From contig OY969916.1 in the NCBI GenBank assembly GCA_963704535.1, positions 6,324,001 through 6,388,000 of the forward strand: a stretch of DNA of 64,000 nt. Direction: 5' to 3'. The notes below the pieces were generated by a model. It was not told where the DNA came from. It did no database searches and saw only the letters and a list, made by a program, of their open reading frames with translations. Shown in pieces: positions 30,223 through 37,853 of this stretch. Both the position numbers and the translations under genes were made by a program. This stretch comes from G963704535 sp963704535 (GTDB lineage Bacteria > Chloroflexota > Chloroflexia > Chloroflexales > Roseiflexaceae). Numbering within the stretch: position 1 is the stretch's first letter; each line of letters begins with the position of its first letter.

Positions 30223-31197
30223 ATGGGCCGAGTCATCGCGGTTTCCAATATCAAAGGCGGGATCGGCAAAACCACGACGGTCGTCAACATCGGCGCTGGG
30301 CTGGCGCTGAAAGGCGCGCAGGTGCTGCTTGTAGACGTAGACGCACAGGGCAACCTGTCGATGGCGTTAGGTGTGCAACCGCGCCGGACGCTCTACGAGG
30401 TGTTGATGGATGGCGCCAAGGCTGCCGACTGCCTGATCCACGCCCGCCCCAACCTCGACCTGATCGCCGCCGACCAGGCGCTGCTCGGCGCCCAGCCGGC
30501 CATCGCCCGGCGCCCCGATTGGAGCCGTGTACTTGAGCAAGGGCTGCGTCCCCTCTTCGCCGCCTACGATTTCATCCTGATCAACTCCGGCGGTTCGCTC
30601 ACCATCTTGAACATCAACGCGCTCATGTGCGCCACCAATATCATCGTCCCGACCGCGCTCGAGCACTTCTCCCTCAAGAGCATCGACATGCTCTTCGAGC
30701 AGATATCGCGCGTCAAAGGGAGCGCCAGCAGCATCCGCATGATCGTGCCGACCATGTACGATCCGCGCGTTCGCCAATCGGGTGAGCTCCTTGAGCACCT
30801 TCGGACACGCTTCGGCTCGTTAGTGGCTCCGCCGGTTCGCATTAATGTCAGCCTTTCCCATGCGCCGACCCTTGGGCAAACGATCTATGAGTATGACCCG
30901 CGCTCACGCGGCGCTATCGACTATGCGCTGCTTGTCGAGCACGTCAGTGCCGTATTTGGCTTCCAAGCCGAGAAAAGCGCCCCGATCACGCCATCGCCCC
31001 AACCTCTGGCGCCCTCACCTCCCGCAGAACCACCGGCGCCGGAAGCTGTGCCGTTCGGCAACACGTTTGTCGCGCCGCCCGGCTGCCCCTATTGCGGTCG
31101 CCCGCTCCAACACGCGACACTCGCCGGCTACCGCGTGACCTACTGTGATCATTGTAAATATAAGACCCAGACACTCGCTCAGGGTCCTCGCCGCTAA
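30223..31197 (+). CDS. Orphan ParA/MinD-like ATPase with C-terminal zinc ribbon
   Basis: 324 residues. The deviant Walker A is NIKGGIGKTTT (Lys11, Lys16) and the DVDAQGNLSMALG switch follows at about 40. Where ParA normally has the Walker B aspartate followed by Cys-Pro-Pro, the text reads ILINSGGSLTILNINAL with Asn121, so the expected Asp is missing. After a Pro-rich linker (about 250-285) there is a four-cysteine ribbon, GCPYCGRPLQ ... YCDHCKYKT, unusual for ParA. No ParB or parS-like site is visible. The next gene, a 91-residue protein 84 bases on, may be its partner. It could position a cargo other than the chromosome; this is inference. Confidence 0.82.
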   Translation: MGRVIAVSNIKGGIGKTTTVVNIGAGLALKGAQVLLVDVDAQGNLSMALGVQPRRTLYEVLMDGAKAADCLIHARPNLDLIAADQALLGAQPAIARRPDWSRVLEQGLRPLFAAYDFILINSGGSLTILNINALMCATNIIVPTALEHFSLKSIDMLFEQISRVKGSASSIRMIVPTMYDPRVRQSGELLEHLRTRFGSLVAPPVRINVSLSHAPTLGQTIYEYDPRSRGAIDYALLVEHVSAVFGFQAEKSAPITPSPQPLAPSPPAEPPAPEAVPFGNTFVAPPGCPYCGRPLQHATLAGYRVTYCDHCKYKTQTLAQGPRR

Positions 31198-31281
31198 AAA
31201 CTCACAGCACCCGCGCAACAAATCAAAGCGACGCTCGTCATAGTTCGTGGTGGCTTCGCCGCCATCCCAAGGAGGAGATAT

Positions 31282-31557
31282 ATGGCAATCGACGACTTTC
31301 GAGCCGAAGCTCGTATCTTATTGGAACGACTGCTTGAGGACGCACCCACGCACCCTAACCGCGACATCCTCTTGGAGATCTACGTCGATGAAATGACCAA
31401 ACTCTATGGCCAGCATGCCCACCAATTGCTGACCGAAGTCATCAACGACACTCGCACCCGCCTAGACGCACGCCTTTCCCCTGATCCGGTTCGCCAAACG
31501 ATCGCTACCGTCCAGACCACTGTTCAGGACCTCTGGAAAACGCTGTGGGGTCCCTAA
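31282..31557 (+). CDS. Small helical protein downstream of the ParA-like gene
   Basis: 91 residues. AAGGAGGAG lies about six bases before the ATG, one of the best ribosome sites in the window. The text (FRAEARILLERLLED, ILLEIYVDEMTKLYGQ, QLLTEVINDTRTRL, TIATVQTTVQDLWKTLW) is almost all amphipathic helix. No family recognised. Its place after the orphan ParA suggests a partner or adaptor role, which is only an inference from layout. The stop codon is part of the following family A repeat. Confidence 0.7.
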   Translation: MAIDDFRAEARILLERLLEDAPTHPNRDILLEIYVDEMTKLYGQHAHQLLTEVINDTRTRLDARLSPDPVRQTIATVQTTVQDLWKTLWGP

Positions 31558-31659
31558 GAGGCTGTCTGAAAGGGGGAGTTTGAGGGGGCAGCCCCCTCAA
31601 GAGCCGCTTTCCACCACCGGCTGCGAACGACAAATCAACCTCTTCAGACAGTCTCTAAG
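31554..31659. repeat. Family A palindromic repeat, best full-length copy
   Basis: CTAAGAGGCTGTCTGAA and TTCAGACAGTCTCTAAG are inverted ends of 17 bases with one mismatch; core TTTGAGGGGGCAGCCCCCTCAA. The first bases overlap the stop codon of the 91-residue gene. Confidence 0.92.
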
Positions 31660-31702
31660 CACATCAAAAGTATCCATGCAAACCGCAAGCCCACTGTTAC
31701 TG

Positions 31703-31738
31703 GCTGCCGAGCGTTATGTAGCCCGGCAGCTCTTTTTA
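31703..31738 (+). terminator. Intrinsic terminator before the polysaccharide locus
   Basis: GCTGCCG (31703-31709), a 14-base loop and CGGCAGC (31724-31730), followed by TCTTTTTATA. A classical stem plus T run, ending transcripts of the ParA-like unit. Confidence 0.72.
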
Positions 31739-31983
31739 TACCCGCCCTCCCCATTACCCCACTACCTAGTCACGTAGCATCATAATGCGCTCCTACGCTG
31801 CTGACTAAACTGTCATTGGCTATGGGCAGCTATTTACTACCGATTTATAGGAGCATGCTACATTTTCAGCGATCACCCACTTCTCGACGTGCTGATCAGG
31901 CTGGATGTAACACGCCATCATCCAACGATTTCATCTACACTAACATTTACGCTGCCGCTTCGCCGGCAGGAAGAGGACATACT
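31739..31983. other. Leader region of the polysaccharide locus
   Basis: 245 bases between the terminator and the first gene of the locus. The promoter must be here or nearby, but no pair of hexamers stands out. An in-frame upstream extension of the kinase gene to 31816 exists, but its text (RSPTSRRADQAGCNTPSS) does not look like a protein of the family. Confidence 0.4.
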
Positions 31984-33027
31984 GTGCTTATCGCCCGCTC
32001 TCCCGTTCGCATCAGCTTTGGCGGTGGAGGGACCGACCTGGCCGCCTACTACATGCGCTTCGGCGGCATGGTTGTCAGTGCTTCAATCAACAAATATATC
32101 TATGGCATTGTCTCCAAGAACTTCGATACGACCTTCCAAGTTATCTCGGCCGACTATCGCAGCGTGCTGAAGATGCCCACCGATGGCCGCCCCTATACCA
32201 ACAATAACCTCGAACTCAAGCTCTGCCAGGTTATCTATGAGCACTTCAATTTGAGCATGCCACTCAATGTGTTCATCGCCTCAGAAGTTCCGCCAGGGAC
32301 TGGTCTAGGCTCGTCGAGCACGACATCGGTCACGCTCTGCAACGTCTTCAGCACCCTCTCAGGCCAGAGCATGGGCAAAGCGCAATTGGCCGAGGCCGCC
32401 TACGAGATCGAGACACGACGCCTGGAAGCGCCAATCGGCAAGCAGGATCAGTATGCCGCCGCATTCGGCGGCCTGAACTGCTTTGAGTTCAGCGCCGACG
32501 GTGTCCGAGTCACCCCGCTCCAAATGACGGCTCCTACCATCCGTCGCCTGGAGCGCCGGTTGATGCTCTTCTACACAGGTGCCACTCGCCAGGCGCGCGA
32601 GATCTTGTATGAACAGCGTGCCGCGAGCGAGCAGCGTTCGGGCCGGACCATTGAAGCGCTCCATCAAATCAAGGCGCTCGGCTGGCAGATCAAAGCCGCG
32701 CTGGAGGCCGGTCAGCTCGACGATTATGGCGCTCTACTCAACGAGAGTTGGCTCTACAAGAAGCAACTGGCCAGTGGCGTCAGCAACAGCTTCATCGACG
32801 AAGCCTACGCCCAAGCGCGCCTTGCTGGAGCATTGGGCGGCAAAATCACCGGCGCGGGCGGCGGCGGTTTCCTGATGTTGGATTGCCCCGAAGAGCGTCA
32901 GGAGGCCGTCCGAGCGGCGCTGGAACAGCTCGGACTTCAGCAAGTACGGTGTGCATTTGAGTTCGAGGGCACGCGCGTGTTATTACACACCGCGTTGCTG
33001 AATTCGCCATACGACTGGAGCGAGTAG
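31984..33027 (+). CDS. hddA: GHMP kinase, D-glycero-D-manno-heptose 7-phosphate kinase-like
   Basis: 347 residues from GTG 31984, chosen for AGGAAGAGG six bases upstream and because the family start LIARSPVRISFGGGGTDL follows at once. The ATP loop EVPPGTGLGSSSTTSV lies near residue 100, IGKQDQYAAAFGGLN near 155, and the C-terminal GKITGAGGGGFLML near 285. These are the three GHMP motifs in the form seen in heptose-7-phosphate kinases. The next gene encodes a heptose bisphosphatase-like protein, the following step in the GDP-D-alpha-D-heptose route, which supports the substrate call. The isomerase (gmhA) and nucleotidyltransferase (hddC) are not in the window. Confidence 0.85.
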   Translation: MLIARSPVRISFGGGGTDLAAYYMRFGGMVVSASINKYIYGIVSKNFDTTFQVISADYRSVLKMPTDGRPYTNNNLELKLCQVIYEHFNLSMPLNVFIASEVPPGTGLGSSSTTSVTLCNVFSTLSGQSMGKAQLAEAAYEIETRRLEAPIGKQDQYAAAFGGLNCFEFSADGVRVTPLQMTAPTIRRLERRLMLFYTGATRQAREILYEQRAASEQRSGRTIEALHQIKALGWQIKAALEAGQLDDYGALLNESWLYKKQLASGVSNSFIDEAYAQARLAGALGGKITGAGGGGFLMLDCPEERQEAVRAALEQLGLQQVRCAFEFEGTRVLLHTALLNSPYDWSE

Positions 33028-33103
33028 GATCGGCGCCGACTGGTATGTGCTTGTTGACACGCGCCGACAGTGTCCCAACCAGTATGTGGAGAGGATACAG
33101 CAC

Positions 33104-33736
33104 ATGCGAGCCATTTTCCTGGACCGCGATGGTGTTATCAACGAGAACCGTACCGACCACGTCAAGTCCTGGGACGAATTCAGCTTTCTCCCTGGTGCGT
33201 TGAGCGCATTGCGCTGGCTGCACCTCGCCGGTTTCCACGTATTTGTGGTCACCAACCAGGCGATCGTCGGTCGTAGAATTGTGACATCGCAGGTCATCGA
33301 AGAGATCAACGCTCGGATGGCCTTACAAGTGTCATTGCACGGTGGGCATATCAACGATATACGCTACTGCCCCCATGATAACGACGATGGCTGCCCCTGC
33401 CGCAAACCATCGCCGGGAATGCTCTTGGAACTGGCAGCGCAGTGGCATGTCGATCTGCAACACGCGTACCTTGTGGGAGATGCCTGGACAGATATCGCCG
33501 CCGGTCGCTCGGTCAATAGCCGTTGCGTCCTCGTGCGGACTGGCCGTGGAAATGACCAGGTGGTATTACCGCAGGCGCGCCAGTTCCCTGCTGATCACAT
33601 CGCCACCGACCTCGCCGGCGCCGTGAGTTGGATTTTTCATCAGGAAGGACTGACACCTCCTTCTTTCGAGAGCATCTCGTGGTTCCTGCGCCTCGCACAG
33701 GTGCAGTGTGGAACTGCAGTCCCTGTGGTCGGGTAA
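33104..33736 (+). CDS. gmhB: HAD phosphatase, D-glycero-D-manno-heptose 1,7-bisphosphate phosphatase-like
   Basis: 210 residues from ATG 33104; GGAGAGG lies about ten bases upstream. The nucleophile motif is FLDRDGVINENR (Asp6, Asp8), then VVTNQ, the zinc loop CPHDNDDGCPCRKP and YLVGDAWTDIAAG. This set is that of the histidinol/heptose phosphatase HAD-IIIA group with a structural zinc. Pairing with the upstream heptose kinase makes dephosphorylation of heptose 1,7-bisphosphate the best guess. The last 35 or so residues, after the usual family end, have no clear counterpart. Confidence 0.87.
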   Translation: MRAIFLDRDGVINENRTDHVKSWDEFSFLPGALSALRWLHLAGFHVFVVTNQAIVGRRIVTSQVIEEINARMALQVSLHGGHINDIRYCPHDNDDGCPCRKPSPGMLLELAAQWHVDLQHAYLVGDAWTDIAAGRSVNSRCVLVRTGRGNDQVVLPQARQFPADHIATDLAGAVSWIFHQEGLTPPSFESISWFLRLAQVQCGTAVPVVG

Positions 33737-33751
33737 AGGAGATATGCCACG

Positions 33752-35578
33752 ATGTTAACCTGGAAGGATATATGGTACATCCTCCGAACCGTGCTTCACT
33801 GGTGGTGGGTCATTGTGCTGGCGACCATCTTATCGTCGGGTACAGCGTTCTATCTCAGCCAGCAGGAAGTACGCTTCTATGTGGCGCATACCACCCTAAT
33901 GGTTGGCAACACCTTTGAGAGTACACTCCCCGATCAAAACCAGCTCGTCATCGGCTCGTCGCTCGCTCGCTTTTATGGCGAGCTGGCACGACGTGAGCCT
34001 ATTCTTAAGCCAGTCCAGGAGTCACTGCAACTGCCCTTTCCGTGGCAAATCATCAGTGATCGCATGCTGATGACGAATGTCATCCCGAACGCAAACTTGT
34101 TGGAGATTTACGTTACCAACTCCAACCCAGAGCGCGCTGCTGTGATTGCAAATGCGATCGGCGAGCGCTTAATGGCCTATAGTCCAACCTCGAAAGAAAA
34201 GATTCAGGCCGAGCAGGAGGCGATCGAGCAGCGCCTCCGCGACACCGACGCGAAGATCCTGGATCTTAAAACCAAAATTGCTGAACTGAGCATCCAACAG
34301 CGGGCGGCTACATCGGCCAGTGATCTTGCCGAGATCAATCAGAAGCTCACGCAACTCAACGCCAGCTTGGGGCAGGAAGAAACATCATACCAATCGCTCC
34401 TGAATTACAAGAACAACAGCATCGTCAATAGCTTGAGCGTATTTGAGCTGGCTGCGCCGCCGCTCCAGCCGCTCCCATCCAAGCGTATCCTGATGATCGG
34501 CATGGCTGGGCTGGCGGGAATGTTGCTCGCACTCATCGCTATCTTTATCCTGGAACGGCTGGATAACCGCTGGCAAGGCAAACGTGACCTCGAAGCTCGC
34601 TTCAGCGTGGCAAACCTCGGTGCGATTCCCGACGGCCCGTCACTTATCAATGCGCCGCAGCCTTTTGCCGCAGGCCGTCTGCAAGCAGTACACGACGTTC
34701 AGACCAATATCCTGCTGGCGGCGGCCGAGCGGGGTACTCGCACACTATTGATCAGTAGCCCACACTCCAGCGAATCGCGAACACGCCTTACCGTTGATTT
34801 AGCCGATCTCTTCGCCCGCTCCGGGCACAAGGTGCTGATCGTCGATGCCGATTTCACCCATTCGTCGCTAACGCGCATGCTGGCTCCGCACGATGCCCGC
34901 GCCTGGACCATGATGTCGAGCAATGAGCATAACGATATCTGGGCACACCTGAGACCAACTCCAATCTCAAATGTTGCCTTACTTCCAGGGCGCGCGGGCG
35001 AGAACGGCGTCCCCGCGATGATACCGTCATTACGCTGGCAAGAAATGGTGCATTACCTGCTTAACACGGCGGACGTCATCCTCTTCGACGGCCCAGCGGC
35101 GCTGAACGGTCCCGATGCCGCACTCCTCGCGCCGCATGTCGACGGAGTGGTCCTCGCGCTTGACCCAACCAAAGATAGCCGCGAAGACGTGAATAAAAGT
35201 AAAACTCGGCTCCTTCATCAGAAAGGCGCTCAACTCCTTGGAGCAGTGACATTTACGCCACCGCCGGCCCAGTTTCGCTCTGGCGCGGATCTACAGCAAC
35301 TATATGGCCCCAATATACCGGAACTCGCGCCCGCATCCGTAGAATCCGGCACATTAGTGAACAATAATACACCTGCCCCAACATCAGCGGGACCGATTAT
35401 TACTCCAGCTCCAGTCGTCTTAGAGGAAACTATTGAGCAGGAGCAGTTAGAAGTCATCTCCGTTGATTCATTACAGAATACGGCCATGCCGCCGCAGGGA
35501 GCAGATCTACGCCGCTCTCGCCGAGCAGCACGAGCTGCCAATCGTACATCAAACAACCCAGGCGAGCGATCTTCATAA
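33752..35578 (+). CDS. Wzz/Wzc-like polysaccharide co-polymerase with degenerate kinase domain
   Basis: 608 residues; AAAGGAG ten bases before the ATG. A Wzz domain is bounded by membrane segments at about 17-37 and 248-270, with a coiled coil at about 145-200 (EKIQAEQEAIEQRLRDTDAKILDL). A cytoplasmic P-loop-type domain follows at about 310-510. Here the Walker A region reads LLISSPHSSESRTRLTV where BY-kinases have a Gly-Lys-Ser/Thr, so the nucleotide-binding lysine is absent. VLIVDADFTHSSL and DVILFDGPAA keep the Walker A'/B-like shape. No tyrosine-rich tail; the tail is Pro/Thr-rich then basic. It likely controls chain length without being an active kinase. Confidence 0.85.
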   Translation: MLTWKDIWYILRTVLHWWWVIVLATILSSGTAFYLSQQEVRFYVAHTTLMVGNTFESTLPDQNQLVIGSSLARFYGELARREPILKPVQESLQLPFPWQIISDRMLMTNVIPNANLLEIYVTNSNPERAAVIANAIGERLMAYSPTSKEKIQAEQEAIEQRLRDTDAKILDLKTKIAELSIQQRAATSASDLAEINQKLTQLNASLGQEETSYQSLLNYKNNSIVNSLSVFELAAPPLQPLPSKRILMIGMAGLAGMLLALIAIFILERLDNRWQGKRDLEARFSVANLGAIPDGPSLINAPQPFAAGRLQAVHDVQTNILLAAAERGTRTLLISSPHSSESRTRLTVDLADLFARSGHKVLIVDADFTHSSLTRMLAPHDARAWTMMSSNEHNDIWAHLRPTPISNVALLPGRAGENGVPAMIPSLRWQEMVHYLLNTADVILFDGPAALNGPDAALLAPHVDGVVLALDPTKDSREDVNKSKTRLLHQKGAQLLGAVTFTPPPAQFRSGADLQQLYGPNIPELAPASVESGTLVNNNTPAPTSAGPIITPAPVVLEETIEQEQLEVISVDSLQNTAMPPQGADLRRSRRAARAANRTSNNPGERSS

Positions 35579-35605
35579 AATCAACACGACGGACCAATAA
35601 ACCCA

Positions 35606-36340
35606 ATGTTAGCACAGTTACGCCTTTATGTATCGCGTCAAGCTGCATCTCCTGCTCGCTACGTCCAGGAGCAGCTCGTCGAATCACTCTTCGGCTGGAT
35701 TCCCAGCATCCTCGGTATCGGGCTGCGAGCCATCGCCTATCGTAGCATTCTTCAGTGCGATGGAGCAATGGCAATAGAAGACGGCGTTCGCATCCAATTC
35801 GCGAATAATGTGCGCCTGGGACGCGGCGTCTATCTCGATCACGGCGTTTATCTGCATGCATGCCCTGCCGGCATCACGATCGGCGCCGAAACCTTTGTTA
35901 TGAAAAATGCGATCATGCATGTCTATAACTTCCGCGACCTCCCAAACGCCGGCATCACGATCGGCGCACGCTCGCTGATCGGCGAAGGGTGTATTCTGCG
36001 TGGCCAGGGTGGCATCACGATCGGCGACGATGTCTATCTCGCGCCTTTGGTCCAAATCTTAGCGGTAAACCATGTGTATCACGATCCCACGCGCCCGATT
36101 AGCCATCAGGGTATCACCGTCCAAGGAATAGCCATTGCGGATGGAGCGTGGATCGGCGGCGGCGCCATTATCCTCGACGGCGTGCGTATTGGACGCAACG
36201 CTGTTGTCGGCGCTGGTGCGGTTGTCACCAAGGATGTGCCGGATTACGCCATCGTCGTCGGCAACCCGGCGCGCGTCGTCCGCAATCTGCTGGCCGAACC
36301 GCTCGAACTCCCTGATGCAAAACAACTAACTGTTTATTAG
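35606..36340 (+). CDS. Left-handed beta-helix acyltransferase
   Basis: 244 residues. From about residue 60 the text is a run of hexapeptide repeats (VRLGRGVYL, ITIGAETFV, ITIGARSLI, ITIGDDVYL, IAIADGAWIGGGAIIL, VRIGRNAVVGAGAVV), ending in the usual KDVPDYAIVVGNPARVV. The loop AVNHVYHDPTRPISHQG holds the likely catalytic His. It should acetylate (or otherwise acylate) a sugar of the polymer. The N-terminal 55 residues are an extra amphipathic region, possibly for membrane binding. 27 bases after the co-polymerase gene and 12 before the GT2 gene. Confidence 0.88.
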   Translation: MLAQLRLYVSRQAASPARYVQEQLVESLFGWIPSILGIGLRAIAYRSILQCDGAMAIEDGVRIQFANNVRLGRGVYLDHGVYLHACPAGITIGAETFVMKNAIMHVYNFRDLPNAGITIGARSLIGEGCILRGQGGITIGDDVYLAPLVQILAVNHVYHDPTRPISHQGITVQGIAIADGAWIGGGAIILDGVRIGRNAVVGAGAVVTKDVPDYAIVVGNPARVVRNLLAEPLELPDAKQLTVY

Positions 36341-36352
36341 AAGGAGCCCGCT

Positions 36353-37597
36353 ATGACCACGCTCTCTGTCGTCATTCCAGCATATAATGAAGAGGATGGC
36401 ATTGCCGCGATCGTCGAGCGGGTGCTGGCAATCGCCCCGGCGCTCAAGACTGTCGGCGTCGGCACGCTCGAGTGCATCGTCGTCGACGATGGCTCTCGGG
36501 ATCGCACCGCCGAGATTGTTCAGCGCTATACTCCACACGTCCGGCTTATTCGGCAAGTCAATAAGGGCTACGGCGGCGCGCTCAAGACCGGCTTTCATGC
36601 GGCGCGTGGCGAACTGCTCGGATTCCTCGATGCCGACAGCACCTATCCACCAGAGTATTTTCCTGAGATGTGTAAGGTGGCGCTTGACGGCGCCGATGTC
36701 GTGATCGGCAGCCGCATGGCCGGCGCGAGCAGCGAAATGCCGCTGGTGCGCCGTGTCGGCAACACGATCTTCGCCGCGCTGCTCTCCCTGGTTGCCGGCG
36801 TACGTATCAGCGACAGCGCCAGCGGTCAGCGCATCATACGGCGCGAAGCGCTGCCACTCCTCTACCCGCTACCCGACACACTGGACTTTACCCCGGCAAT
36901 GAGTACGCGTGCCCTGCACGAGAACTTGAAGATGGTTGAAGTACCAATTCCGTACAAAGAGCGCTCTGGACGCAGCAAGCTCAGCGTGGTCCACGATGGA
37001 CTTCGCTTCTTCAAAAGCATCGTCTGGACGGCGTTGACCTACAATCCAGTGCGGATATTCGGCGGTTTCGGGGTAGCGTTACTGCTGCTCGCCCTATTGG
37101 TGGCCGGCTTGCCGTTGATAACCTATCTGATGGGCACGGAAACGAGCTGGCCATTCCCGCAGTTCTTCGCGGCACTTGTACTGGCTGTCGCCGGCGTCAC
37201 GCTCTACACCACCGGGACAAGCTTCAGCTACATCGTTCGCCTGTTTCATCGTCGTAACATTCGCCAGGGTCTGGTAGGACAGCGCGGGAATGGGCGACGC
37301 CTGGAAAGGCACTATTGGTGGCTTGGCATCCTTACTATCATCGGCGGAGTCGCCAGCTACGCGGCGGCAGTCGCAGCCGACCTGACCGCTCCGACTGCCC
37401 CAGCGCCGTGGTTCGCCCCGGTTGTCTCGGCAATGCTGGTGCTCACCGGCGTTCAACTCGTCAGCGCTTGGGCGTTGGCCCGCCTACTGGCCGAATTGAG
37501 TCTGCGGTCCAGCCGCGCGCAAGAGGATATGGCAGGAGCATCGGTCGAGTCAGTCTACAGCAACCTTAACGAGGCAGCCATAACGGTCTCAAAGTAA
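36353..37597 (+). CDS. GT2 glycosyltransferase with C-terminal membrane domain (DPM1/GtrB-like)
   Basis: 414 residues. The GT-A domain (about 1-235) has SVVIPAYNEEDGI, CIVVDDGSRDRT and FLDADSTYPPEYF (metal-binding Asp-Ala-Asp), and later YKERSGRSKLSVVHDGLRF. Four membrane segments follow, at about 230-254, 262-285, 320-345 and 352-378. The layout fits polyprenyl-phosphate sugar synthases such as GtrB, or a membrane-bound chain-extending enzyme. RBS AAGGAG precedes the ATG. A heptamer-type hairpin follows the stop codon. Confidence 0.88.
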   Translation: MTTLSVVIPAYNEEDGIAAIVERVLAIAPALKTVGVGTLECIVVDDGSRDRTAEIVQRYTPHVRLIRQVNKGYGGALKTGFHAARGELLGFLDADSTYPPEYFPEMCKVALDGADVVIGSRMAGASSEMPLVRRVGNTIFAALLSLVAGVRISDSASGQRIIRREALPLLYPLPDTLDFTPAMSTRALHENLKMVEVPIPYKERSGRSKLSVVHDGLRFFKSIVWTALTYNPVRIFGGFGVALLLLALLVAGLPLITYLMGTETSWPFPQFFAALVLAVAGVTLYTTGTSFSYIVRLFHRRNIRQGLVGQRGNGRRLERHYWWLGILTIIGGVASYAAAVAADLTAPTAPAPWFAPVVSAMLVLTGVQLVSAWALARLLAELSLRSSRAQEDMAGASVESVYSNLNEAAITVSK

Positions 37598-37853
37598 CAC
37601 AATCTTCAGCTTCAGTTGTCGGCTCTGAGTCCTGAGCAATGAGTCGTTGCCACGCGGCACCGATAACTCGTTACTCAGGGCTCAATATTCAGACCTGATG
37701 TGGAGAAATGTTCATTCCCTATCTTGGGGAATTTAGCCTGCGTTCATTCCCATATCCTGAGCATGGCTACACACCGACGATACAACTCTTCTGCTGTGTC
37801 AACGAGTTCAATCTAGCGTAACGCAGCAACATCAATATCTTCAGGAGAAACCC
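37598..37853 (+). other. Intergenic region with long imperfect hairpin
   Basis: TGAGTCCTGAGCAATGAGTCGTTG (37627-37650) faces CGATAACTCGTTACTCAGGGCTCA (37660-37683), an imperfect stem made of 7-base TGAGTCx units, probably ending the first transcript of the locus. The remaining 160 bases carry no gene; the promoter of the radical SAM gene may lie in them. Confidence 0.55.
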
